Source: Nematostella vectensis
Taxonomy: Eukaryota; Cnidaria; Anthozoa; Actiniaria; Edwardsiidae
DNA: 64,000 nt
Assembly (NCBI RefSeq): GCF_932526225.1
Contig: NC_064045.1
Span: 8,922,022 to 8,986,021, forward strand
Reading direction: 5' to 3'
Below the pieces are notes generated by a model. It was not told the origin of the DNA and did not search any database. It worked only from the letters and a program-made list of their open reading frames with translations. How positions within the stretch are numbered: position 1 is the first letter of the stretch; the number at the start of each line of letters is the position of its first letter. The position numbers and the translations under genes were made by a program. This document shows, piece after piece, positions 21,624 to 34,423 of this stretch.

Positions 21624-24600
21624 ATGGTCGTAAACCGGATTGCCATCCGCACAAACAAAGGCGAATACATTGGAGGGGAAAAGATTTATGGGTGAGCTTG
21701 TCTACTGGCAATAACAAAGTTTACAACAACTTTAATTTGTGATTTGACTGGATGATCCACTGTGCGAATCATTCTGCGAATGAATGAATAAATATTATGA
21801 GATTAGGCATAAATTGACTCGGATGAAAATACATTCAGATTCTGTGGGTATGGGTTAGCAGTATTTATTTTGTATCTGTAGTAATAAGATAAGAATGTGT
21901 GGTTTAGACCTTCTTGACAGTCATCACTCTTTCTTTATCCGGTGTTGTTTTTGCGATTGCTTAATACTCTGGACAATGTTGCAACTCTGTCCCCCCCTTA
22001 ATCTCTTTATTTATTGTAACCAGATTTACGGCAAACTAAAGCATGCCAGGGGTGGATCTAGCTTTTCGCTGAAGGGGGGGTTTGGCTCAGAAACAAAGGG
22101 GGGAGGGGGTGCTTTTTTGCTAGATATGGCTTTCTGGCAGCCCAAATGGGGGGGTTAAACCCCCTAAACCCTCCCCCTAGATCCACTACTGCATGCTGAT
22201 ACAAAGCCTGCTAAATCTTCTATTCTAAACGTAAACCCTGGAATTCTATGATAGGCTTAGTTTGCTCAAAATCTGATTAGCTGACTGCATGTGACATGGC
22301 ATCATTGACGATTTTGCTCATAGAGCCTCAAATAGTGGATGTCATTTTCAGAGCAATAACTTGCAACTTGTGTTGCTGTTTTAGTGCTATCTATCTGTGG
22401 ATATGCAGTACAGAGCCTTGTCAAAGTGTCAAGTTGAAGCTTGAAGGTCATGAAAAATGTAGGTGTCACATAATCTTAGAGAAAATTCTACCAAATTCAG
22501 CACACAGGTACTAGACATCCTCATCTTCAGCACTGCCCCTTTTTTCCCCACTTTGCATGCCATATTTTATCAGATATTGAAGGGAAACAAGCGTTTTTTT
22601 CAACACCAAAGATTCAGGGTAATTTATTAGGACATTGTCGTTTTCATGATGAGGCAGTTCTGAAGATGAGGATATCCTCTGTTTGCCGAATTAGGTGGAA
22701 TTTCAGGAAAGTAGCAAATCACACGCTACAAACAAGCACTTACTTTAGAGAGTGGCATTATAGCTCAGTTGTATGGGCTTGGTTTCATAAGCAAAAGAGG
22801 GTCATGACTCAACCCAGCACAGGTTAATTTTGTGATTTTGAGGTGTAAAAAACTTGCTTGTCTTCTTGGATAAGGATGTTATTGTTTTACATTCGCATGG
22901 CATCGATGAAAGAATCTTACAAGGAACGAAAATATACAAATCTAATTATCAAAACATTCCAGGGTAGTTGTGAGCAGTTTTCATGTGACAGGAGTAATAA
23001 ACTCAGCGATATCTCCAAGCAATATGTCGCCAAGCAGAATATGCACCAGCTGAAACTTGTACTCGCCAGGCTATCAGAAAGGCCTTGCTTTGGACTGTGA
23101 TTGGTCAAGATCATATTGATTGACAGCGCGCTACAGCAAAAGTCAAATAGTGCTGTGATTTTTTTTACGACGAAGGCCGTGTGTGATCTTAAACCGCTAT
23201 AAGCCAGAGACCCTGTCTTTACACTTCCTTAAACTGTATTTAGGAGGGGGGGGGGGGGGTAAAAGAACCACTTTAGACACTGGCTCATGGTACCAATTTC
23301 AGTGGCAGTGTGCACAGTCTATAAAACTGGCACTTATGATTGTAAACTGCATGTAGCAGTCTGTAACCCGGTGTTTTTTTCGCTATGCGTTAAGGCGTGG
23401 TCACCAAGCTTGGCATGAATGACAGACCTTTGCACTCGTTCCAGCTTTCGCATGGCCAGAACAAAACAAGATGGCGGCCACGACTCGGCGCATAGCGAAA
23501 AAAACGAGAAAACATAGCAAAAAAAAACACCGGGTAAACGCCTGCAAACAGGCTAAGCAGTCTGTAGCTACACTTTGACAAAGGAAAATCAGTGAAATGT
23601 AACTCACATTTGATCTATCATCACAAAGTTAATTTGTGCAAAAAATACTCAACATTTTATTTAATTTTTTTAATCATGTTAATATTTTTTTATCCTCATT
23701 ATGCGTTCTGTTTTTCTTGATCAGGTGAATGGGAGTATCGGGAACTGACGACAAATGAAGATGGAAAAAGAGTTGAACAGATCAGAACCAAGCGGTATAA
23801 AGATGAAATATTCAAGGCGGAAAGCAGATTGATAGATTATGGAGGTATAAAAGAAACTAAACCTTATTTGCAGGCTTATGATGTGTTAATACCAATTTTC
23901 AGGGTGTGGCTGGTGCGGAGGACTTGACTGATAATGTTTATATCAAACATTCACCATGTGACAATGAACAAAGTGCTAAAAAATAAACTTTCCATATTCA
24001 AAAACTATAAAAAAAATGTTGACAGCAGGACTAAGCCCAAGGACACTAATTAATACTCATCAAATGAAGTCCCAATTTACAAAATAGACTCTACTTTTTT
24101 TTTTATCCCAAGGTTATTTATTATCCAGACAGGGGACTGAGGATTTTGATAAAAGTAAGGGATAAAATTAGGTGACCCCCTTTCAGGAGGAACAAAATTT
24201 AACATGCCCCCCCCCTTACTCTTTCTCCATATGTTTGCTGCCCCCCCCTCCCAAAAACCAAAGAAAGCAACGGAAGGAACAGAGATAGGGACCTTAACGA
24301 TGACGGCAACACGGATGCCAACAGCAGAAAACAATGAGATTTGATTCAGAATTCGAATGGGAATGTGGTCCATTCTGATACATTTCAGCCGTTTTCCGTA
24401 AAACCACAAAATGAAAACTCCAAGTTTCAGGGTCAATTAAGGACGTGGACGTTTGCACTGTAAACTCCACTAACTACCTTTGCTACGTATTAATAATGTC
24501 CTTAGTTTATTTTTATCATTCTCTGACTATAATGTTTTGCTTATTCCATTGCAATTAAATTATTATTTATCGCCACGTCTAAAAAAAAAAAATTTTGATC

Positions 24601-27600
24601 ACATTGTCCTAGCCTTCGTCGTCATGGACAGAAAGTGGAGGGAAAGGAATTGGCTGAAAACATTAATTCAGAAAAAGTGATAAAGCACTCAATTTCTCAA
24701 AGATGCGACTAACTCCAGCTAATAAGATGCGACTAACCCCACCTGATAATGGTTGATGCTATAAATGATGTAAAAGAAGCAAAAGGCTTTTCTATTTTCT
24801 TGCGAGAAAAGCGCAGCATAAGAAAAGAGAAAAGAAAGACAGCAAGGAAGACAGCGAATCAGATATGAGTGAGGGTTTTGATGACGCAGAATAAGCACTT
24901 ATGGCATTAAAACGTTTTGTTTATATTTTAGATGTCGAACATAAGCATTTTATAGTATTATATAGTGGAAACCATAAAAGTATGTATTTAGGGTGTATCT
25001 AGGTTTGCATTGCATAGATAAAACGTGGCTTAATATGCATCCTGGACTCCTGGATTGTGCAAGCCAAAAAAACTGCACCCAAACCGAGACAAGTTTTGAC
25101 TTTAAAAACCAAGTAGTATGATTTAACACTTTGTCAAATTATATAAAAGAGAGAAAACCCGAAAAAATAAGTACTTTGCTTGTGCAAAACATTCTCCAAC
25201 TGTTCTAAATACTTCAAAAAACTCTTTGTTGTTTCTAATTTCATGAATTCAACTTTTTAATACATTAAGCTTAAGCAATTCAAGTCTTGCTGTGTTGTAA
25301 GTCACTCAAGCATACGAAATTGTATTAAGCAATCTAGCTACATTATTATTTGTACTCTCACCTCAGAACCCCCAAAGTTAAATTCTTGAACATCCTTGAG
25401 AATATTTTAATCTAGCCTTGCTGGCATGAATTCTCTGGCAAGACTCTCCAATGCAATGAAAGGATTTTGCAATTGGATGACTCCAGTGATACAAAGCTAA
25501 AACATGAATCAACTCTGTTTATGTTTCCCATTTAGGTTAATGACATCATACTACTGCTCAGCAACCTATCACTAATATTTGCTGAACACATGTAGCACTT
25601 TAAATAGTATAGATAATAAAAGTAATCATAGATAACTGTTTTTCCTTTCTTTTTCTTAGATGGGATCCCAATGGGCAAGTATGTTTATCCATTTTACTGC
25701 ACACTTGGGCCCGGTCTTCCAGGTACAGTTAATGTAATTTCATACATTTAATTACTGTAAGGATTTTCTCCTTTCCATAACCAAAAAAACCCTGCATATA
25801 ATCAAGGAAGGCTGAATCTTACTTCTGAGAAAAATCTTTTCCTTCTACAAAAAAAATCAATAAACAAGAGATGTACACTTCAGTAGCTCACTAAAAATCC
25901 ATGGCTCCTTGACCTTTCGATTGCATTTTGGCCGCTAGGGGGGGAATAGGGCATATGAATAGGGCTAATGCTTGGAATGTAGGCTAAACTACTTTACTAC
26001 GAGTAAAAAATACCCACTTCAACCTTGTGTTGATTTTTATTGTGATTATCCAATATGACAATGTAGATCCTATGATCTAGAATATTCTATTGAAAGTTAC
26101 TCAGTAAATAAGTTGCTTCATTATAAGCAAATAGAAATGGATCGTACTTGGTATTTCTGAGAAACGTAAGAATGCCAGCATCATCATGGTTAATCTTCGT
26201 TCAGGCTCATTCAAGTCCAAGGGCGTCCAGGCAAGCAATGACAAGTGGCAGGCAGAAATTTTATACAGTGTTACAGCTGAGGTGGAGATGGCTGGGGTTG
26301 AAGCAGTACTCAAAGTATGTTGAATTAGATGGGCACTAACAAACTGTTCTATAGGGTGTTGTTATGTTTGGGTTTAGATTTAAGGTTACAGCACAGTTTT
26401 GTGTGGAAAGAAATACAGAAAATAAGATTTTAACAAGAACAGAATCCCTTCCTTAAATACTACCATATTCTGGAATGATATTTAATGTAGCGATTTTATT
26501 TTAGGAAATATGAGCTAAAAACATTTTTAGGGGAATGATAATCATGACACGTCTCCTGCAACTATTCTAATGTGAAAAAGCTTGCAACGATTCACCTTCT
26601 TCAGTCTTACCTAAAGACATTTTATTAAAAACTAAAATTTGGCAGTGGAATACCAGTTTTTGGTGTATTGTATTTATTCTTCTGGTATACAAACACAACT
26701 ATTTGGGCCTTTAGTATTTATTCTTAACAAAAACCATATGGACTTTTCTTTTATTGTATCTTTGAAATTTAACCTGTTTCCCAACCAGATTTTATATATG
26801 GAATTTTAATACAGTAAAAGTCTGAAAAAATCCTGTGCCTAAGAATAGTGCTCTAGCCTACATAGGTGCAGCCTCCCTCTCCAGTTGTTTTCTTAAATAA
26901 AATAAGGAAATGACCAGTAAGGGGCGTGGCTGTGTCCCCTGTGCCCACCACCCACCCAGCACCCACCCTCTCTAAAGTATAACCCTTGTATTTTTGATAG
27001 GCAAGCCAATATATTACAGTATGTGAGAGCCTTCCAATGACTCAAGTTGAACAGGAGCAAATCAATATGTCCAGGAAAGTCAAGTTCTGCTGCTGTATAC
27101 CACGTGGTGATGTCCTCCTTGGTGCCTGGTACGGTGGAATTTTTTTTATATTCTTGATATGGCGAGGGACTATATACTTGTATTGTTATATTGAAAAAAA
27201 AAATGTTATATAGAATATTTTTTATGATATTGGAAGGCTGAAAAAATTGTCAAATTGAGAATCTTATTAAATCACATTTTAATCACACAAAGATCCATGA
27301 CAAGGAGACATTATGATGGTATGTGTATAAGGACTAATCCACAATGAAAATTTGTTTTTGTTCAAACTTTCATTGATAGGCTTGACAAGAAGGCTTTTGT
27401 GGCTGGAGAATTAGCACAGCTTCACCTTGATGTGAAGAATAATTCAAGCATTGATATTGAGTCATTTGGAATAAAGGTAATATGTAAAACTTCTCAGAGC
27501 TCTATCTGTTATGTAGAACTTTTGAAAAAGTAATGTCTCTTACTAATGTTTTACCTTATCCATGTTGTTCGTTCTTCTCCTTTTCATCTTCTTGGTCGCA

Positions 27601-30600
27601 AAATTTGCCTAGATAGCCTTCCAGCTATGTGAAGCAAAATTATTGGAACACCTTTTCATTCCTTTCATTATATCATATTATAAAATATTTAGCTATTGAT
27701 GAACTTGAGACTGGTTGCAATTTTTTTTAAAAAGTTCATTGTTTTAAGGAGGGAGGTATAGAATTTTGGAAAATTTTATTCCTGGTATTTTTATACCTCC
27801 CCAGATTCGTAACCAGGAGTATTGAAGGATTATTGAAGGATCTTTGCAAAACCCCCATGGGGGTAGTCCCTATATCCATCGGACAGAGATCACCGTCATT
27901 ATCTTTTAGGGTGTAAATTTGGAGCTTTAAGTATCTTTTAGGGGGGAAATGAAAATGCCAAGATTTTTTTTTACTTCTTTATCTTTTAGGGTGCTATTAT
28001 ATAGCCATCACTCATTTAACTTGTAGCTCATGCAATAAGATCATTGAAATGTGTTAATCGGTGTTTTTAGATGACTAACCAGGGAAAAATCACACAACCC
28101 ATGGTATTTGTTAGGGGGTAAATTCATGCCAAACTATGCCCACTTTATTATCTTTTAAGGTTGTTTTCAAAAATTCCCGATGATGATCCCCGTCTGTTTG
28201 ATATTGGAGTACCCCCCAGGCAAACACCATCCTTTCTCCATCTGGCAAATGCTAGATGTGCACCTGCTCCCTGTAATTTTTGTAGCTGAATTGGTGTTCT
28301 CCTGTAGATGGTAAGAGTGGTCAATCTTAAACCGAAGCAAGAATCTTTATCAGGGAGCCACGATGAGAAATCCCAAGCAATGAAGATGCCAGCATTCCGC
28401 ATGCCTTGTATCAGTAATGACGTCATCAGACTCACCAACCCTGGCTGCATTTCCAAAGATAAAAAAGAGAGGTACTCTTATCTTGTTTAAATTTCCATTT
28501 TCTCAATGTAGCTTTTCTCAGGTTATGTGCTCTTTCCTTATGTTAACACACAGAGCACAATCACTATCCTGTTTTTCAGATCAAGTTTTACCTCTTTGCT
28601 TGGTCAAACTTTCTTCTGAAACCCACAGAAAGGTTTCTATGCAGGCTAGTTCTTTGTGGTTAATGTGTTTTCACAGATTAACTGCAGTGTCAACAAGGAA
28701 GGTGTGGTCCCTAGACGTGCCCATGGGTCATGCATGTTCTAAGTCTATATTTTTGGCTAGCGAATCCTAGCTTTCCTCTATTGTAAACCAAGTAATAATT
28801 GCCTTGTACTTTTTTCTCAGTGTAGTAACACTAGAACTTGAAGACAAAGAGACAAATGAGGCATTTCAGCCAACAACCAAAGGACAGCTTATACAAGTAA
28901 GCTTTTTATAGAAAGTTATTTTATTGGTACTTCTGGTGGCAAACTTGTTTGCGCTCTGGCTCTTGTGTGTGCTCTGCTCTGGCTGCAATATCACAACAAA
29001 AGCACTTTATTTAGCACTAACAAACCGGCCAGAAAATCTAGTCAGGTTGCATTTTCAAAAAGATTTTATTTTTCATCACTCTCTGGCATGACAGCCACAG
29101 TCTGTGTATTTTGGCACAAGTTTGTCACCCCAATAGTCACATCATTCCGTAGTGGAAGTCGCTTATTAATTGTTGTTGACATTGTCCTTTCAGTGCCGCT
29201 ATTACATAGATGCAAATGTAGATATCCCTTATGCTGAGCCCATTTTGGTTCAAATACCTGTCACAGTGCAAGCTCCCAAGAACAAGATGGTGAGATGCTA
29301 TATAGGTAGTCAATCTAATCCAGGGGCGTAGCCGGGGAGGTAGCCAAGCCCCCCACCTTCTAGCAGCCAAATATACAGTAAATGTATGAGACATTATCTA
29401 AAATACAGGAGTAAATGCCTTGACGGGCCTTTTGGGCCTCCTCCTGTTGAATATCTTGCTACGCTGCTGTTATCCCTTTTTACATACTATAAGCCGGTTT
29501 TTAACCCACTTCGAATTTGTGCTCTTAACAAAGAAAAAAATTTACATCCCAACTCAGCCTAAAATTCTTCTCTATTGTTTCAGTGGCATGGCTAATGCTG
29601 CATTCACACCAAAACCATGTTTCCAAGTTTCTCATTGTGTTGAGCTCTCACTAGCTAAATGATCACTTAGTAATATGTACAGCACAGTCTATTCAGTTTT
29701 GTTCTTGGTTCTGTCCACTTTTGGGAGATTGAGATCTAAACCAGTTTAATTAAATCACCTTTAAACTGGTTTAAGTGCTGGTGTGAATGCAGTATAAGAG
29801 AGACCCCCCCCCCCCCATTCATTGCTTTTTCTTTTTCTACTTACATGATTGGGAACCCCCCTTCCTCCCTTGAGGTTGACTTATTGTTCTTCTATTTCTA
29901 GTGGCACAACTGGGAGCCACCACAGTGGGTTGACTCTTGTCAATTGGTCAAAATTTCTGGTTCCTGTGCTGTGCCTGAGAGTGTGCTAGGTAAGGATTTG
30001 TTGCACAGTGCTTTCCCTTTAAATTGTTAAGCATTTTTTAAATTTAGGCTTGATTTCCAGCTCGTTTCTGCGATACAGCAGTACATGCCCTATTATATGC
30101 CTAGCATAAATTATTATCACAACATTAAGCGCAATTCACATACGTGAGATGTTTTCATTTAAACATGAACGCGCACTATAAAAGGAACTTGCCTTAGGCA
30201 AGCTGTCATTGGTCATTTGACTTCAATCAGTGCAGAGCTCCGTACAGAGGCCAAAAAGCTATAATAGAGCTCAAGTTTCGTGGAATACACATTCTATTTT
30301 TTTTCTTTTGTTTTAACAAAAGGAAAAACAATTTTGAAAATTTGTTGTTTGTTTGTGCGGGCACCTGAATGACACCATTTCAAATAAGGGTGGCCACTGT
30401 TTTTAAATTTTATTTTTCCATTCAAATGAGCGCACGCTGTTTAATTTCTCAGTAACAGTTTTTGCTCTTCGTTTTGTAAAGAATTTGACTCCAAACACTT
30501 TCCAGAAATGCCTGATAGTTCTTTTACAATCTATTGTACTCTAGTTGTCGTAGTTTGTCGTTTGGCTTTACTTTTTGCTATTTTCCTCTGGCAGTTTCAG

Positions 30601-33600
30601 AGGTACTCATTCAATGAAGTCTAGCTTTGAATGGCGACTTCTTGACAAGAGCTTGCAAAATGGGGGCGGAGCTATCCCTTTTATAGCACGTGTTCGTGTT
30701 TAATATTTGAAGGCACATAACCATAAAAAACTAAGACTTTAAGACTTTTTTTACCAAATTCAATCGAAAATCTACTGTAGCATTGGCTTCCCAATTCAGC
30801 CGGAAACGGTTGCTTTTTCACACTTTGCTAGGATGTCAAAATGGTGGCCAACAGGCTGTTTAACTTTACTTGTCACTCATACAGACAGCACCATGCAGTT
30901 TACATTCACCAGTCATTGATGGTTCGTTGTTGTTTCAGGATCAAAGGTTTTTGCAAGCATCCCTGGCTTTCAAGCAGACCCATTTGGTTGAATACAGATC
31001 TCGTGAAGCAATTTTACTTTTTGTAGCTGCAAGCTTGCATCTTGGCCTCGGTGAGGCCACTCTCTATATTTGCTTTTATTTTGCAAGACTCCAAAACTTA
31101 TGTAACATGCAATCGTAGCATTTAAGAGTCAGACTCTCTAGAGTAAATATTGGTGGATCTTTAAAGAAAAAAGTGGCCTCTATGTAAAAACCTGGCAGTT
31201 GTGGCCAAAACCAATTTTATCCTATAAATTATAACTTTGAAAATAAAAAAAAATTTAGATATAGTATATTTAAATAATGTTCACATAAATGGGCAATGAA
31301 AATCACAGGAGAAGAGAGTGTGTTTAGAGTCAATTTGAAAGATACAGCTGAGACTGCACTGTGAGAATCTGTATGCAATGACCTACATACTGTATGTATG
31401 TTACAATCAAAGATAACAAACACCTCTTTCAATAAAAGTCATCAGCGCGAATGGCAATTGCCAAATGGCAGTTCTATGACCAAAAGGCACTTAGGAGTGG
31501 TAGCTTCTGTATTTGGAAAAATAAAGGTGGTAAATAAATTTAATAAATGTCAGAACCATATATTAATTACATTTAATGAATAGTCATGTTTTTAAATACT
31601 TTTCTGAATTTGGAACAAATATTTTGGAATCCATGGGTCCTTTGGGTCACAGAAGTGCCATTTGTCAATCGCCATTTGCTGTTTACACACATGTTATTTG
31701 AAATAGGTTTACATTAGATTCACTGCAAACCAAAAATATGTGAACACAAGGTACCACTATAATTATTTCCATAGAGAGCCTGTAGAATGGTTCAAATAAA
31801 TTGAGGTGGAGATTACAGGTTTCTCTGTAGTACACTAAAAAATAACAGTACAGTGAATAACAATTTTCTGGGAATTCTTTTTGCAACAGGTAAGATTATG
31901 ATTCATGCTCGAAAATCCTTTGCAGGCACTCACAAGAGTGACCTTTGGGAGCGCCTGAAAAGTATGCTGGATTTTTGAGCATGGATTACGATTTTGAAGC
32001 ATTTTTTTTTTTTTTACATCCATTGTGAATCATGAAAATCATGTCAGATTTCCTGTAATTATTAAAGGGAGTGTTTTCACTCAAAAAAGGACTAACAAAC
32101 ATTGTTGTGACAAACCCTTTCCCTCATTTTATATATTTTTAAAATTCAATAAAGATTGATTGAACCCATTCAGATAAACCATGGATAATCAACGGAAGTA
32201 AACTAGAGACACAGCCACCTTAAGCTTGGTGTTTTATGACAAATATGCATAACAAATCGTTTTATTTTAAATAATTCAAAATATACAAAAGAGTTTGATT
32301 ATACGTCATTTTGCTTAAAGCTATCATAAAATATTTACACTTAAAAGTCCCTGTGCAAAAAATGCCCACACCATCATTTATGCTTGACCTACCACAAAAC
32401 AAAATGAATGTTGGCAAACTCATTCATACTGTAAGGCTGATTTAGACAGTACGATTTAGTTGTATGCGACAATTCTACAATTCGGGTTGTAGAATGTGAA
32501 TCAGCCTAGAACTCCACTATGATGCTTGACTACGAAAGTCGTGGTGTGTAATTCGGGGCTAAGACATGTCGTAGACTGATCGCATACGACTAAATCGTGC
32601 CGTCTAAATAAGGTACCCAAACTTGATACTATGTTATTGCGAGTGTGAGAACAATTTTAAAAACTATAATTTTCTTGAGCAGTATCTACAGTACTGTACA
32701 CCCAAAAGCATAGAGCTGTACAGCCAAAAGACAAGCAAACTTCTGAGGCAGTCCCTTAACAGTGTGACATGCTACCAATGAGGTACAGTAGCCTGTGTGA
32801 ATGATAGTATATATCTCGTCAATCAAAACTGTTATTTGTTGTGTTAAGGTCTTGGTGTAAAGGTAAATTTGACACCACTGTTTGTTTTTGTGGTTTTTGC
32901 AAAATCTGTATCAATAGTTCTTAAACTTTATTTTTTTGCAAAAAATTTTTTTTCAATAAATCGCATTCTAATACGGCTAAAATGGGCCTTTGCTGTTTCC
33001 TGTGACCTGTTGACCGTGAATTGACACCAAATCTTTTACTTTTCTAGCGTATTATTTTGAGGCAAGAACTCGAGCTTGCCGGGCATAACCTCACAAAGGG
33101 TTTTAGATATCGCCTTTAAATTTTTGGGATCTGATAGATAATTATGTCATGTCATAAAGTGTGTGAGGAATTTTTCGATTTTCGACTGAAGATCGCTTTT
33201 ATAGCACTTTTTGTGTCCAAATTTTGCCAGAAATGAGAGTTCCAACTTTGATTCGTGATATTTTCAAATAACAAAAATTCCTCACACACTTTGGTAGATC
33301 ATCATCTATCTGTCATTGAGATGCAAGTGCATGCACAATAACGCGAAGGTGCATTACGCTCTAGAGTAAACTCTGTACTTTTGAGTTTGAGGCCTCAAAA
33401 CTTAAACACGGAATTAGCTATTGCAAAAATAAAACTTGCAGCTGATAATTCAATCTTTTATATAGTTTGTACAAGTAGTGAAAATTGCGGCACGACAACA
33501 TCTTATTCCGTGGACACGTTGTTTACCTTTACCAAGACCTTAAGGCTGACTTAGACAGTGTGATTTAGTCATATGCGACTTTGTACGACATGTCTTAGCC

Positions 33601-33963
33601 TTGAATGACACACTACAACTTTCGTAACCGAACATTGTAACAGATAGCCTCCTATGCGCCACTCTTGGGGACTGTGCTTCCCTATGCCCCATGTGGGCAG
33701 GGAGGCTATGTAGCAGAGTCATGGACTGATTTACACTCTACGACGCAAACTGTAGAGGTGTTCCTGTCAGGTGCACAAGACTAAATCATGCTGTCTAAAT
33801 TAGCCTTTACCTTGCTAAGACTTTACAAACTTTGTATTAGTAACCATGGTAGCATGTGTCACACTAGGAGTGAGTCACATGCTAGATTGCTATTATTGTA
33901 CAAGGTGTTAGTATTACTTATTATTATTTCTTATTATTTGTAGGTATAAAAAGTGATTGGTAA
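21624..33963 (+). CDS. Arrestin-domain-containing protein
   Basis: Predicted 367-aa cytosolic adaptor. Twelve exons: 21624-21691, 22385-22458, 23725-23844, 25660-25722, 26205-26314, 27001-27128, 27380-27476, 28308-28471, 28821-28896, 29194-29289, 29902-29989, 33944-33963; all are GT-AG and the phases agree. The arrestin-N fold shows in the opening strands (GEYIGGEKIYG, then SVKLKLEGHEK), in PFYCTLGPGLPGSF at the centre, and in the ILYSVTAEVEM strand. Arrestin-C starts near KVKFCCCIPRGD, followed by FVAGELAQLHLDVKNNSS. These patterns are typical of alpha-arrestin/ARRDC-like proteins, which link membrane cargo to ubiquitin ligases or endocytosis. I see no PPxY motif, so coupling to Nedd4 ligases is not supported. 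The last exon codes only six residues after a 4-kb intron; its phase fits, but a different terminal exon is possible. Confidence 0.82.
22047..22195. repeat. Degenerate MITE (GGGGTGGATC family)
   Basis: GCCAGGGGTGGATCTAGC at the left and CCCCCTAGATCCACTACTGC at the right form imperfect inverted ends around a G-rich interior with no gene. Lies in the first intron of the arrestin-domain gene. Confidence 0.65.
22752..22824 (+). ncRNA. tRNA-like sequence, possible SINE head
   Basis: TAGCTCAGTTGTATGGG resembles a polymerase III A box. About 30 bases later, GGGTCATGACTCAACCC resembles a degenerate B box inside a T-arm-like stem. The acceptor stem is not convincing, so this is more likely a tRNA-derived repeat or pseudo-tRNA than a working tRNA. 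Confidence 0.35.
23366..23535. repeat. Inverted-repeat element ACCCGGTGTTTTTT
   Basis: The terminus ACCCGGTGTTTTTTT at the left is mirrored by AAAAAAACACCGGGT at the right. A second inner pair (CGCTATGCG with CGCATAGCG) also folds. Intronic in the arrestin-domain gene. Confidence 0.75.
29321..29469. repeat. MITE of the CAGGGGCGTAGCC family
   Basis: It begins CAGGGGCGTAGCCGGGG and ends TTGCTACGCTGCTG. The flanks TAATC and TTATC are a nearly matching 5-bp target duplication. The interior (ATTATCTAAAATACAGGAG) is the inverse of the copies at 49526-49684 and 59703-59822. It begins 31 bp after the splice donor of arrestin exon 10. Confidence 0.8.
30158..30703. repeat. Second copy of the TATAAAAGG-ended element
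   Basis: The termini (TTTAAACATGAACGCGCACT and TAGCACGTGTTCGTGTTTAA) are inverted repeats matching the element at 3817-4240. The interior is shared (CTTAGGCAAGCTGTCATTGG, and GCGGAGCTATCCC). It is about 120 bp longer than the first copy. Lies in the long last intron of the arrestin-domain gene. Confidence 0.8.
31447..31678. repeat. Inverted-repeat element AATGGCAATTGCCAAATGGC
   Basis: The left arm GCAATTGCCAAATGGCA pairs with TGCCATTTGTCAATCGCC at the right. A separate small hairpin (ATGCTCGAAAATCC with GGATTTTTGAGCAT) lies at 31903-31983. Both are in the last arrestin intron. Confidence 0.65.
32433..32613. repeat. MITE of the AAGGCTGATTTAGACAG family, copy 1
   Basis: The left end AAGGCTGATTTAGACAGTAC and the inverse right end CGTGCCGTCTAAATAAGGT, each followed inward by ATTTAGTYGTATGCGAC-type sequence, mark a foldback element. 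A longer copy is at 33541-33808. Confidence 0.8.
33128..33315. repeat. Inverted-repeat element GTGTGTGAGGAATTTTT
   Basis: TCTGATAGATAATTATG and AAAGTGTGTGAGGAATTTTT at the left pair with AAAAATTCCTCACACACTTT and CATCATCTATCTGTCA at the right. Foldback repeat in the last arrestin intron. Confidence 0.7.
33541..33808. repeat. MITE of the AAGGCTGATTTAGACAG family, copy 2
   Basis: It starts TAAGGCTGACTTAGACAGTG and ends TGCTGTCTAAATTAGCCTTT. It is about 90 bp longer than copy 1 owing to a central insert, and ends 136 bp before the last arrestin exon. Confidence 0.8.
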
Positions 33964-34006
33964 ACTCCCACAATGACAACACCATACATTGATGATGGTT
34001 TTTTTT

Positions 34007-34012
34007 AATAAA
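34007..34012 (+). terminator. Polyadenylation signal of the arrestin-domain gene
   Basis: AATAAA lies 44 bp after the stop codon of the tiny last exon, which supports that exon as the true gene end. TK1 arrives from the other side about 410 bp further on. Confidence 0.65.
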
Positions 34013-34423
34013 AGGCAACTTGCTTCACTAAGAAATCACAGGCCCTTTTCAGTGATAAATTCAAGGCAAAATAAACACAAAAATGAGAGCTATGGAAAAA
34101 TTAAAACAATTCAATAAAAATAAGTCCTTCCTGACAGAGAAACTTTCTGGCTGTCGCTTTTTGTTATTATTGCTGCTAAAAGTTGGAGCGCATGCAATCT
34201 TGCTAACCAAAACAATATTCCATTATTTGGTAGAAACATAATCAGAAAATTGTAACCATTTGGACATAGAACTACCATTTGAAAATTTCCATTTGATGTT
34301 TTTTTAAAATGGGTGTTTGTACCATTTTTACTTGTTATTGTTTTGAAACTCTGCATTAAGTATATAAGTAAAACTTTGCCATATACAATATATACACTAG
34401 CTTTCTAAACTATAAAATGGAGG

